A DNA stretch of 64,000 nucleotides from Leuctra nigra (Eukaryota > Arthropoda > Insecta > Plecoptera > Leuctridae). The stretch lies in NCBI GenBank assembly GCA_934045905.1, contig OW203768.1, positions 27,867,060-27,931,059 of the forward strand, written 5' to 3'. The notes below the pieces were generated by a model that saw only the letters and a list, made by a program, of their open reading frames with translations, searched no databases and had not been told where the DNA came from. Shown here piece after piece: positions 34,757 to 45,339 of the stretch (within the stretch, counting starts at the first letter, position 1; each line of letters opens with the position of its first letter). The translations under genes were made by a program, and so were the position numbers.

Positions 34757-35513
34757 TTAAGGTGGCGCGATCACTCGAAGTCATAGTCTCAGATCTTCAT
34801 AATATTTTGTGTACTTATTGATAATCACGCTATACACAATCCCTGAAAAATTAGACACTTCTCGTCTCTAGTTTCTGAGATAATTTGAGTTTTCCCCCCC
34901 ATGTTATCTTATGGCAGCCAAGTAAAATCGTGTCATTTTGAAGCTAAAATGGAGTTCTAATCTTTTTGTAACGTTAGATTTTAACAAAAAACTTTTTTTC
35001 TGGTAGACATATGGACATACTATCAGGAAAAAAAATGAAAACAATACCATCGTGTGCTATTTTAAAAGTTATTAACTAAATTTGAAATGATTTCCTATAC
35101 CTCCCATGCTAAGGTTTTGATCATTTTCAAAAAACATATCGAGTGATCGCGCCACTTAACATGGGAGGTATAGGGAAATCATTTCGAATTTGGTTAATAA
35201 CTTTTAAAATAGCACACGATGGTATTGTTTTCAATTTTTTTCCTGTTAGTATGTCCATATGTCTACCAGAAAAAAAGTTTTTTGTTAAAATCTAGCGGTA
35301 CAAAATGATATGAACTCCATTTTAGCTTAAAAATGACACGATTTTACTTGGCTGCCATAAGATAACATGGGGGAGAAAACTCAAATTATCTCAGAAACTA
35401 GACACGAGAAGTGTTTAATTTTTTCAGGGATTGTGTATAGCGTGATTATCAATAAGTACACAAAATATTATGAAGATCTGAGACTATGACTTCGAGTGAT
35501 CGCGCCACCTTAA
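34757..35513. mobile_element. Large palindromic element (arms ~350 bp)
   Basis: TTAAGGTGGCGCGATCACTC at the left is matched by GAGTGATCGCGCCACCTTAA at the right. The arms stay in register to CCTATACCTCCCATG and CATGGGAGGTATAGG. The ~50-bp spacer contains a third terminus, CGAGTGATCGCGCCACTTAA (to about 35161). The left half may therefore be a complete ~404-bp element and the right half an inverted partial copy. TTAA at the borders. Non-coding. Confidence 0.85.
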
Positions 35514-35611
35514 AAAAACTCACGCTCGGCGATGTTTGTTACTTACCTACTAGCTTTTAGTGCATTTAATGTAGACATATTATGTTTTATTGTCTTTACT
35601 ATTCTATACCT

Positions 35612-35650
35612 CTAGCAAAACGCTCTGTGTAACGCGTTAATAAGCGAGCC
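35612..35650 (-). mobile_element. Helitron-family 3' end, diverged
   Basis: CTAGCAAAACGCTCTGTG then AACGCGTTAATAAGCGAGC. Unlike the other copies, the base preceding CTAG on the plus strand is T, not A. Confidence 0.6.
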
Positions 35651-36077
35651 TTCGTATTGCAAGCGATTTCATAAGCGTTTGCACTTTTCTTTTTTTGAGA
35701 CCTTAAGAAGCTGAAACGAAATGCTTCAATGGAACAGTGATAAAATATCTGACACATCCTTCCAAAAATTTGATAAATATTTCCAAACGCGCATAAAATG
35801 TTTGTAATATGTCAATTAATTTTGAAATTATCAACAGCAGATTATTCTCACAATTTACAAAAATATATAAATTGTTGGACTATGCAAAATTTTAAGTTAA
35901 TCGGTCAGTTTCAATTTTCAAAAAAATCAAATGATCGCGTTGAAAACCTATACATGAGACAAATCATATGACATTAAGGTGGGGGGAGGGGTGCAAAATT
36001 TCAGATCGGTTGGTTGAACATTGTTCCGTGGGCTTTGCCCACAAAAACACAGACAAAAACATATACCTACTGAGAAC

Positions 36078-36294
36078 GTACACTCGGCCAAACAAAACTT
36101 GAACGTTGACCAAATTTGAATGACTGCTGGTCATGTCTCAAAACCAATCAAAGCTTGTTATTATCATTGAAATGTGAGGTCACCTACTAGAGTGAGACAA
36201 TGAGATCGCTTAGACTGACTTCTGATGGTGCGATCTTACATTTATCAGCCCATTAGATTTATTGAACGTTCAAGTTTTGTTTGGCCAAGTGTAC
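36078..36294. mobile_element. ~215-bp GTACACT MITE, copy 5
   Basis: The left arm continues CGGCCAAACAAAACTTGAAC and the right arm has its reverse complement with one mismatch. The core is nearly identical to that of 16896-17111, yet the arms differ from that copy at about seven positions on both sides. Confidence 0.85.
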
Positions 36295-36900
36295 ATACTC
36301 GTAGTGGCGTTTGCTGCGCTCGCTTAATATTTTCAAAAATTTCGCACAATGTAATTATTATAATATGAATTTAGAAACTCATTTAAAGAAGTGACGATAG
36401 AATTTGTAGAATTAGGTTCAAATATTAGAAATGGGATGTGGAGAGATTGGGATTCAAGCTGGGAGGGAGAGATTGAGGTGGTTTGGTACTTGAAGATAAT
36501 GGATGTTGGAGGGATGGCCAGAATAGAGTTGGAATCAATAAACATTATAGGAAAGAGTAGTGCTGGGCGGCCTAGAGCACAGTTAAGGATAACGATATTT
36601 TGGAAGTTATAAAGTTGTGTGGAAGAAAGTGAGAAGTAGAAAATCCTAAAGAAATTTCTACCTGTCAGGCTAGACGTTTAACACATTTAAAGGACTAGTA
36701 TGTCTAGTTAGACAATCTGTTTACATATGTCTTTTGTCTACGTACAATATTACCCAAATATTTTGGAGCCAGAGTGTATTTAAATGTAACAAACAATATA
36801 TTACAGGCTTCGACTTTGCCCAATTTTTTATATGATCAGTTTTTGATTAATTTGTATTTGGTAATTTTGCAAGGAATCTTTTCATTTTGTTTTGCTGTAC

Positions 36901-37006
36901 CTTGAAAGTAGGTGGCGCAGACCCAGGCGAGAACAACCATGGTAGAATGATGATAGACGTGAAGGAATGTCACTTGATTATTCTTCTTCCGCAGCACGAA
37001 GAACAC
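36901..37006 (-). CDS. Fatty-acid elongase (ELOVL family), exon 4 of those seen
   Basis: 106 bp between a TATCCCAG acceptor and a CAAG|GTACAG donor. It encodes VFFVLRKKNNQVTFLHVYHH followed by ST, which includes the catalytic histidine box H-x2-H-H required by elongases, and ends in a transmembrane stretch. Thirty-five codons plus one base, so it joins in phase with the exon at 28454. No disruption. Confidence 0.95.
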
Positions 37007-37099
37007 CTGGGATATTGCAGATAATCATGATTATAGCTACGAGTATTTGGCCTTCTAAAATGTGTTCATACAACCAAGGAAGAAAGCCCGCAACCATCT

Positions 37100-37370
37100 C
37101 CAATGATCAAGATACATAACACCCGAGTAAGAACTATAAACAGTAACACTAGAACACTAAGAAAAATAAGTCTGAAATTTAAGGCAAAAGCGTCGGCAGT
37201 AAACTGCCGGCGCTTTCATTGCGGTGCCGTGATTCCCCAGCCATGCAGAACCGTTTTTCTACGATACCGATGCCGTAAAAATATAGTAGGCACCGTAATT
37301 TACGGCATGATATTGTCGTATTTCTGCGATGCTGGTGGGATATGTAATCGTTGAATGTATACATTCAAAA
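37100..37370. other. Hairpin-rich stretch
   Basis: AGCGTCGGCAGT and ACTGCCGGCGCT near 37188-37213 form a 12-bp stem with a two-base loop and one G-T pair. ACGGCATGATATT and CCGTAAATTTACGG-like words recur downstream to 37950. No gene. Confidence 0.4.
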
Positions 37371-37379
37371 AGAAGAATA

Positions 37380-37490
37380 TGAAAAAAGTTTCGCCGGATT
37401 CGGGATTTGAACCGGTTAATGCATTGGGTCGAAATCACTTGCCTTAGGTACAGGCAGTTTAATTTACGCTAACAATGCCGCTAGGGTGTA
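37380..37490 (-). repeat. tRNA-derived SINE-like fragment
   Basis: A minus-strand B box GGTTCAAATCCC at 37413-37402 lies downstream of a weak A-box-like TTAGCGTAAA stretch, followed by CGAAACTTTTTTC. It lacks a convincing cloverleaf, so I call it a SINE or tRNA relic and not a functional tRNA. Confidence 0.45.
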
Positions 37491-37494
37491 ACTA

Positions 37495-38625
37495 AGCAGC
37501 ACCATTCAGACCTTCCACCTGAATTCACACTTTGCCAACCTAAACTTTCCAAAGTGAATCCGCTAACTTGAATGTGCCACCTAAGTTCTAGCTGATTTTA
37601 ATTTTGTTGTGTTGGTGCTAGCGTAACATCATTTTCGTTGCCATCTTTGCCCCTATAGTCATTGTAAAGAAGATTTGAACAAACTGTAACTCAGCTTTCA
37701 GACCGTTGGAAATTGTACCATATGTGTAGGTATATGAAAGTGGAAGAACGGAATGCTGGAATTTTCCAACATGCTAATGATTTCATGATATTTACGGCAC
37801 TTCTTGTAAATTTATGGAACCATGCCGTAAATTTGATGGAATTTTCCAACAAGCCTCTGATTTCATGATTAAAACGGTACTTTTTTGAATTTACGGCGGC
37901 CCTTCAATACCGTAAATTCGAAAAAAAATTGAAATTTACATATATTTTTGTCAGTGAACTGCGCAGAAAACCCACGTGCAAAAGTGAATAATTGCATATC
38001 TCCACCTTTACCATGGCACAAATGTGCAGCTTGCTGACACTGACAGCTTTTATTCCAACATTTACATTGCGCGCGGATTAGTTTAATGGGCAGTCTCAGG
38101 AAAAAAAACTTTCTATGTGTAGAAAAATTCGAACGTGCAAAAATTTAAGCTGGGCAAGCAAGCGCACGCGATTATGCAGCATTTTTGAACACATTTTTTT
38201 ATGCGATTGGAGACAAAATGGGTTGAAGAAATGAGTTTAAATTTTAATCATGATCAGATAATACAAATTTAAGGTTATCCCTGGGTACATTTTTAATTTT
38301 TGTTTGTACGTAATTAGTGTTTTTTTGTGAAAAATTAGTTATTTTTTTCTTGTCTCGCTGGGTGCCGTATGAAATTAAGTTTCAAAAATGTGCCAAGTGA
38401 TAACCCTAAGTTTGTATTTCATCTAATCATGATACAAACTTGAGATCAATTAGTTCACGGGTTTGGTCTCCAATCGTATAGGATATTTCTTCGTTTTGCG
38501 CGGTCTTGAAAAAGTGATACTAATATACGATAAGACTGATCACGTGAACATCCTATCAAAGTTAAACCCACTGAAACAATTGTTCTCTCTCAATTTTCTT
38601 AAACAATTTTCTTAATTTTCTAATG
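37495..38625. other. AT-rich stretch without recognised genes
   Basis: No frame or RNA was recognised. Short CCGTAAATT-type inverted words near 37790-37920. Confidence 0.45.
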
Positions 38626-38667
38626 TTAGGCAAAATTAACTTGTGAAAAATAAAAATTAAAGAGTAC

Positions 38668-38757
38668 ATCAGCGACCGGATTCCTACCGGCGCCCCCTTT
38701 TAGCGCAGGCAAACGCCTTGCCGCCTGAGCTACCGAACTGCTGATGCTGAGAAGCGT
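38668..38757 (-). repeat. tRNA-derived SINE-like fragment
   Basis: Minus strand: A box TAGCTCAGGCGG (38732-38721) and a degenerate B box GGTAGGAATCC (38688-38678), with a GCAAGGCGTTTGCCTGCG anticodon-arm-like segment between. The T arm is mutated (GGTAGGAATCC instead of GGTTCGAATCC). Probably a pol III-derived relic. Confidence 0.5.
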
Positions 38758-39029
38758 TGACAACAGCTTTATCAAAATACACACAGGCGAAGCGTACCGT
38801 ACGCGCATTCTTCTGCGCAATGTAAAGGTTGGAATTTTATCTGACATTATGCTGACACTGAAAAACATATAAAGAAGGTAGTGACTGCAAAACAAATTTC
38901 ATTATCATCGTAAATATGAAGATAAAACGATCTAATGAAGCTCGTTTACGTAATTGGGAGATGTGTTGTACATCTAGTGGAGCGGTCGCTCCACGCCAGC
39001 CAAGTCGTACGGCGCGCGCACACACTAAT

Positions 39030-39215
39030 TTATAAAGGCTGGAGCAAACCCACTTTTACTGTAAGCATCAAAGTGGCATTTTCGGCCCACTGGATCTTAA
39101 AATTGGAAAATCTCACATTGTTGCGATATATCTTAATTTCGAGCTATGGCCCACCCTACAACATATACCAAATTTGGGAACAATAGGTTACGCCTTTTGC
39201 GCGCTAGAGGGCCGT
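39030..39215. repeat. Dispersed module linked to the ETS/CRE repeats, copy 2
   Basis: Matches 22110-22306 through TTTTACTGTAAGCATCAAAG, the CACTGGATCTTAAAATTG phrase and GAGGGCCGTGAAAAC. Confidence 0.75.
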
Positions 39216-39299
39216 GAAAACAGTGTTTTAGGGCGGTTTTCATAATAATAATAATAATAATCTCAGTAGTAGTAGTAGTCTCCTGGAATTCAAATCCGG

Positions 39300-40160
39300 T
39301 AAACAGGCCACAGCCTAAACGGCTGAACCGATTGATCCCACATTTTTACCACGTGTGCACTTTTGGCGTCTGATTTAACCTTCACCCCATGAATTTTTTG
39401 TGCCGCCATTTTAAAACCGGAAGTGACGTCATATCTCGTCAACGGCTGGACCGGTTGGAACGAAAATTGCGCCAAACGATCCAGACGGTCATCTTTATGC
39501 ATGATAAGTAGCAAAAGACTAAACATTATGTTAAAGAAACCGGAAATGACGTAATGAAATTTGAAATACATCGATTGGCTTTTTGGCAACAAAGGTTGAT
39601 CCGATTATTTTGATATTTATGTAACAAATGTACTTTTGACGTCTCATGTGACTTGTTATAAAAACAACCGGAAGCCGCCATTTTGAAACCGGAAGTGACA
39701 TCATATCTCAATTACGGCTAAATAGATTTCAACGAAACCAGCGCAAAACAATTTAGACGGTCAACTTTATGTATTATCATCAATAATATTTGCAGTTTCC
39801 CATACCTAAACCGGAAATGACGTCACACATTTTAATAATCTCACAAATTTTTATTTTGATGCAATAAATATACTATTTGAGACAGCTTATAAAATTGTAA
39901 TCATGTTTCAAATATACTTCAAGGGGTCAGAGATTTCAGCCGCCATTTTTAAACCGGAAGTAACGTCATATCTCAAAAACTGGTAGACAAATCGATATGA
40001 AACTAGCGCCAAACGATTCGGAAGGCCATCTCTATGTAATATGAACAGTACAAATAGAATTTTCCTATTTATGAGACCGTAAATGACGTCATTCAAATGT
40101 ATAAATTATTATAATTCCCTCCTATACAATAAATACATATTCAGAAAGCTTAAAATGATA
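39300..40160. repeat. ETS/CRE-type repeat array
   Basis: Blocks with CGCCATTTTAAAACCGGAAG then TGACGTCATATCTC, and alternating CCGGAAATGACGTCA variants. An exact CCGGAAGTGACGTCA is at 39417-39431. Followed by a (TTA)n stretch near 40180-40205. Confidence 0.8.
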
Positions 40161-40545
40161 CACATCATTTAAAGAAATTATTATTATTATTATTATTATT
40201 ATTTATTTATCAACAACAGAATACTGGATTCCACATGTGTGATATGATAAATTTTTTGACATTTAAGAACAGTCACAAAGACATAGAACATAAAAAATAA
40301 AAATAAAAATAAAACATAGAATCGTAGAGCATGAAACATAAAAGATAATACATATATCATAAATCTTTGACAGTGTTGGTAATGGTGATGTGGCACTATT
40401 GGTAAATTTACAGACAGGTTTGATAAAACAAATATTATTTACAAATTATGGCTGGACAATATGGCAAATTATGACTGCAATTTTGTTGCGCGGCAAATGG
40501 TAATTAAATTTCATTTCGTACGGCTCACACTCTCTCATATAAAAG

Positions 40546-41360
40546 GCTGGAGCAACCCACTTTTACTGTAAACATCAAAGTAACATTTTCGGCCTACTGG
40601 ATCTTAAAAATGGGAAATCTCACATTGTTGCGAAATATGTTGATTTATAGCTATGGCCCACCCTATCGTTTATTCCAAGTCTGGCAATAATAAGTTACAC
40701 CGTTTGCGAGCTGGAGGACCGTGAATAACGGGAAATTGTACGGCTTTCTTCAGATGATTCATCTTCCAATAAATTCCGCGGTCTCCGCCACAACCTAACG
40801 GCTGGACCGATTAACCTGAAATATTTGCACCTGTCCAACTGGTGTGCCTGATGATACCTTGCCCTTATGAATTTTTTGTGCCGCCATTTTGAAACCGGAA
40901 GTGACGTCATATCTCAATATCGGCTAGACCAATCGGAACGAAATTTACGCCAATCGATTAAGACGGTCATCCGTAGGAAATATCAATAGTCAAAATATAC
41001 AATTACTATTACCGAAACCGGAAACGGGAAATGACGTCATAAAAATAAAAAAATCCCACTTTAATCACCACTTACTACAATAACTACATTATTCAGAAGG
41101 CTTTATAATGATACGTAACATTTATTGAAATACATTTTAGGTGGCAGTATTTCAACTGCAATTTTGTTAACCGGAAGTGATGCCATATCTCCAAAAAGGC
41201 TGGACCAATTGGAACAAAGCATTCGCTTTTCTTCATGTAGTATCATTTTTAGCATTATTAAGTACCCAACGCAACTTTTGTTAGTAATCATATCGGATTT
41301 TTTATAAGGACTTAGTCATTGTTGGTCCGATATGTGTTACAAGTGCGAGAATGATCTGAA
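40546..41360. repeat. ETS/CRE-type composite repeat, third copy
   Basis: Starts with the 40546-40722 module, then TTCCGCGGTCTCCGCCAC, an exact CCGGAAGTGACGTCA at 40895-40909 and the GGAAATGACGTCAT block near 41028. It ends at the neighbouring MITE. Same order as the 13.2-13.5 and 39.0-40.1 kb copies. Confidence 0.8.
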
Positions 41361-41373
41361 AAAAGGAGTAATA

Positions 41374-42063
41374 CCCTCATAAAATACACTCCGTTTAAAA
41401 AAACTAACCAAGTCTTTTTAACTTTAAAAAAATAGAAGAAATCTTAAAATTCAGCACTGAAAAGTAGTGATATCAAAAAATGGACCAAGTCAAAACTTAA
41501 TTTTAAAAACCAAAATATACTTGGCGAATCGTTTTTTAGGGCTATAAAGCTATATGTTTTTTTTTGTCTGGGGCTTAACGTCGCACTGTTCTGCAGCGAG
41601 GCTAATGGCGACGGATGAATGATTATGATGATGATTGAGAGATGATGGTGAAGAGGAGGTAAGGATGGAAGGTGGGAAGGAGGCGGTCGTGGCCTATTAG
41701 TAGGGTACCTTCCCAACATTTGCCTGTCGACTGAGGGAATACCACGAAAAAAACCCAGTCAGGAAGGACGGCCGCGGGAATCGTACCCGGGCCTCCAGAA
41801 TACAAGCTCAGAGCGATACCACTCAGCCATATAGATGTAGGTAGATTTAATGTATAATATTTCACATCTGGCCTATACTATACGTCTATACTATCAAGGT
41901 ATATGCACGATGCGCCAAGTATAGTTTTGTTTTAAAAATTAGGTTTTGACTTGGCCCATTTTTTGATATCACTACTTTTCAGTGCTGAATTTTTAGATTT
42001 CTTCTATTTTTTATAGTTGCAGAGACTTGGTTGGTATTTTTACACGGAGTGTTTTTTATAGGG
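41374..42063. mobile_element. MITE, second copy, interrupted by a SINE
   Basis: Left arm CCCTCATAAAATACACTCCG, right arm CACGGAGTGTTTTTTATAGG, with inner arms as in 25795-26190. The core is split by the SINE at 41557-41832. Confidence 0.85.
41557..41832 (-). mobile_element. tRNA-derived SINE
   Basis: Read on the minus strand it starts near an A box TGGCTGAGTGG (41829-41819). It then has a B box GGTACGATTCC (41787-41777), a ~200-bp unrelated body ending TTAAGCCCCAGAC, and an A-tail (T run at 41557-41565 on the plus strand). This is the standard head-body-tail layout of a tRNA-type SINE. It sits inside a MITE, which itself sits in an elongase intron. Confidence 0.8.
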
Positions 42064-42690
42064 ATTTAATTTTACTGTAAATTGTGGTCTGCTTGGCTGC
42101 TCTACAGGCCTGGAGCAGAAACATATAGCAGGGATGAAAATTTAGTATAAATTTTACAATTATTTCAAGATTATGGAATAAAATGTCTTTAAAATGACAA
42201 ACACTTATTTAAATAATTACAGATTAGACTGAAAATTAGCAAAAATACCTCAAATGTTGGTACCAATGGCATTGAGAAGTTGATAGGTCAATTAGTTTTT
42301 GTTTAAGTTTCAAAAAATCGTTGAAAAATGGTTTTAAGTTTTAAACCAATTGGAGAATTTGGCTGAAACTTTTTATGAAAATAGTCAATGTTTGTCGTAA
42401 TGACTTGTAAAAATTTCAAATTGATCGGATAAACCAATTGACAGATATATTTTTTTTTAATTTGAACCAATAAGCGGATTTCAAAAAAATTCGGGTATGC
42501 AACGCCCAAAAATGGTCCGTATACACGTTTGCAAAATTTCAGCTCGATCGAAGAGAGACTGTGACCTGTATAGTCTCAGGCCATCTAGGCTCTCTAGTCT
42601 CAGGTAACAGAAACAAACAAAAACAAACAGAATTCGGTGTCAATTGCCAAAAGAGCCAAAACTAGTCGCTCGCTCAACAATGAAACATTG
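42064..42690. repeat. GAGCGAGC-end repeat family, internal part
   Basis: Shares with 58496-58900 the phrases TTGGCTGCTCTAC, AATTAGCAAAAATACC and AAATGTTGGTACCAATGGC. It ends near 42672 in AGTCGCTCGCTCAACAATG. Non-coding. Confidence 0.65.
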
Positions 42691-42943
42691 AGAGCGATCT
42701 TTTGTGAACACTTGTTGTGAGAATAGTAACACTATTACCCATAAAGCACTCCGTAAAAAAGGCAGCTAAATCTCATTCAATAAAAAATAAGTGATTACTA
42801 ATTTAGCACTGAGAAGAAGTGATATTCAAAAATGGGACTGGTCATCAAAGAATAAGTTAGAAGTTTACTGGAAAGTTTTCATCAAGGTAAAAGATACAAC
42901 TACTCAAATGAATTAGAACCAAAGATAATCATTGGAGACTTAC

Positions 42944-43000
42944 CGTTTCCATCAACTCGATAATCTTAGAAAGCAGTACCCAGTTAGTCATGTTTGCGAA
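42944..43000 (-). CDS. Fatty-acid elongase (ELOVL family), exon 3 of those seen
   Basis: A 57-bp exon (19 codons, phase 0 at both ends) between a TTTCCAG acceptor and ACG|GTAAGT donor. It encodes FANMTNWVLLSKIIELMET. This is the K-x2-E-x2-D-T motif region of elongases with Glu in place of the usual Asp (K-I-I-E-L-M-E-T). It runs directly into VFFVLRKKNNQ on the next exon. Confidence 0.93.
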
Positions 43001-43043
43001 CTGGAAAGAGCAAATGAAGTATTGTTAGCTGCGTAACAGTCTA

Positions 43044-43083
43044 CTAGGAAAACGCTCTGTGTAACGCGTTGATGAGCGAGCAC
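43044..43083 (-). mobile_element. Helitron-family 3' end
   Basis: CTAGGAAAACGCTCTGTG then AACGCGTTGATGAGCGAG, preceded on the plus strand by A (CTAG|T read on the element strand). It stands 44 bp upstream of the elongase exon at 43000. Confidence 0.75.
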
Positions 43084-43605
43084 CGACACGCGCAACATCG
43101 CCAAACAAGCACGCTACATTCAATCAAAGATAACTAACTAAACATCATTACTGATTACTGATTTTTATCGCAACTTTCCTGTATACCATAAATTTTATAC
43201 TTTCCACCAATCTTTTTAAACATACATTTTAAAACACTTAAAAAAAGCAATGAGTGTGTAAATTCTTGACCGATTGGGCTGGATATGTTTAAAATATGAT
43301 ATTGATATTAAAGTAATTGAAAGTATTGGGATATTTCGTCATGTTTTTGATAAATTATTTATTATTTTGTCTACAGTTTCGATTTTTATATTAAAATCTT
43401 CCTCAGGACAAAACTTTACAAATTTACATCAAAAAGAAAAACAATTACACTTAAACAAAGTATTCAATAAAAAACAATATGCTAGAGGCATAAACCACAG
43501 ACAATATATGTAGGTACAAATAACAACTTATTTGCTGACTCGAAGTCGACCTTCCCACATTGAGGTAGTAGCCTGCTTGTTCATTCTCTCTTCTGTTGCT
43601 TCTAC

Positions 43606-45330
43606 TTAATCCAGTTCTTCAGATTTTTCCTCCAATTTTTCTTTTCTCGTTGTCTTGAGAAATAAAGGGTCCCAAGCACGGCTTAGTCCAAAGCTTGCGT
43701 CTCTATTGAAATTATTACTATTTTCCCTTATTTCAATAGTCTCCCGGACCATACGAGGCCAGCCAATCAAACCCTTGACCAAAATTCTGGTATTATCGAA
43801 GAGAATATTGTGGTTGTTTTCCAGAGCATGATCGGCCACCGCCGAGAGTCGCTTGTGTCTCTTTACATCCCAATCAGCTAAGTCATCATTCACCTTCAAT
43901 GCTTCTCTTTCCAGACGTACATACGTGGCTCATATGTTCTTTCAATCTGACTGCAACTTTCCTTCCTGTCTCGCCTATGATTACTTTACCACACTCACAA
44001 GGTATTTCATACACTCCATTTGCTGTTTGTAATGGTTCCCGTTCATGTATCGATCTAATATACATGTTCATTTTCTTGCACGTGTTAAAACGGTAGATAT
44101 TCCATGGCGGCGAAGTACTCGGCTTATTTCATCAGTACACTTGTGAACATATGGAAGAACCGCATACCCTTGTTTCTGTTTTTCTTCACATGTCCCCTCT
44201 TCAGCAACATTAACATCACCTATATCTTCAGTGACATCAATCTCCTTCATGCATGAAACTTCCTCTCCTGTCTGATCTTTTGGTGTCCACTTGAATGCTC
44301 TCCTAATGTCCCTCTCACTGTACCCATTCATCAAGAAAGTGTCACGTAAGAACTCCATCTCTTCGTCAATGTGTTCAGCGTCCGTAAGTCTTCTGGACCT
44401 CGTTATCAGCGAATTCAACACAGACGCTTTTTGACTCGGATGATGGTGTGAGTTTGCATGTAAGTATCTGTTCGTGTGAGTCGCTTTCCGGTAAACCGTG
44501 TGACCAAATGTTCCATCTTCTTTTCTTATAACAACTACATCCAAGAAAGGTAGCCTTTTATTCACTTCTATCTCCATAGTGAATTTGATCTTCTCATGTT
44601 GAGAGTTGAGATGTGTCAGGATATTGAACAATTCCAGTTCACCATGGGGCCAAATCATGAATGTATCATCGACGTATCTTTTCCAGCATTTTGGCTTTAA
44701 TTGTGCTGACTCTAATGCCACAGTTTCGAATACATCCATGTAAATATTGGCCAAGACAGGAGAAAGGGGTGAACCCATAGCCAGACCCTCTGTTTGTTGA
44801 TATAGCTCATCTTCGAAGGTAAAATAGTTGCACTCCAGACATCCTTGAATTATCTCTATGAAAGAATTGGGAGTTTTATATTTACTTGCTCTTTGTCGAA
44901 GAATCTCCACCGTCTCTTTTTTTTAATGATGTGACATCACAACTCACAAGTAAATCCTCTTCATCGAGATCAAACTTCTTTATCATATCCAAAAAATGCT
45001 CCGAATGCTTCACATACGATTCTGCATCCTTGACTTGAGGCTGCAGGAAGTCCGCCATTGCTCGAGCAATCTTGTGGCAAGGACTGTCTATTGCACTTAC
45101 TATTGGTCTCATCGGGACTGCGGCTTTATGAACTTTGGGTAGACCATACATTTTTGGCACAACCGATTCATGACATGTCAACATTTTCACGAAGTCTGGA
45201 CTTATGGGTACTAGTTGCATCAAAGATAAAATTTAGTTTTCAAACTGTTTAGTCGGATTTTTCTTCAGTTTTTCATATCCAGGATTGGACCGATCCTCAG
45301 CAAATTCATCATGATTCCACACAAATTCAA
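43606..45330 (-). pseudogene. Penelope-like element: RT plus GIY-YIG endonuclease
   Basis: Towards lower coordinates: YEKLKKNPTKQFEN (about 45310-45240), PKMYGLPKVHK and IDLEEDLL-type N-terminal RT (45223-44890). The 280-residue RT core follows (44910-44068) with GLAMGSPLSPVLANIYMD, WKRYVDDTFMIW (catalytic YVDD), RLPFLDVVV and YRKATHTNRY. The GIY-YIG region (44071-43606) comes last, with GVYEIPCECGKVIIGETGRK. The YIG part reads IIG. At least three frameshifts (near 44915, 44070 and 43895) break it, so it cannot make a full protein. It uses RT priming at exposed 3' ends in known relatives (family knowledge). It lies in an elongase intron. Confidence 0.9.
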
Positions 45331-45339
45331 ATTTCCAAA

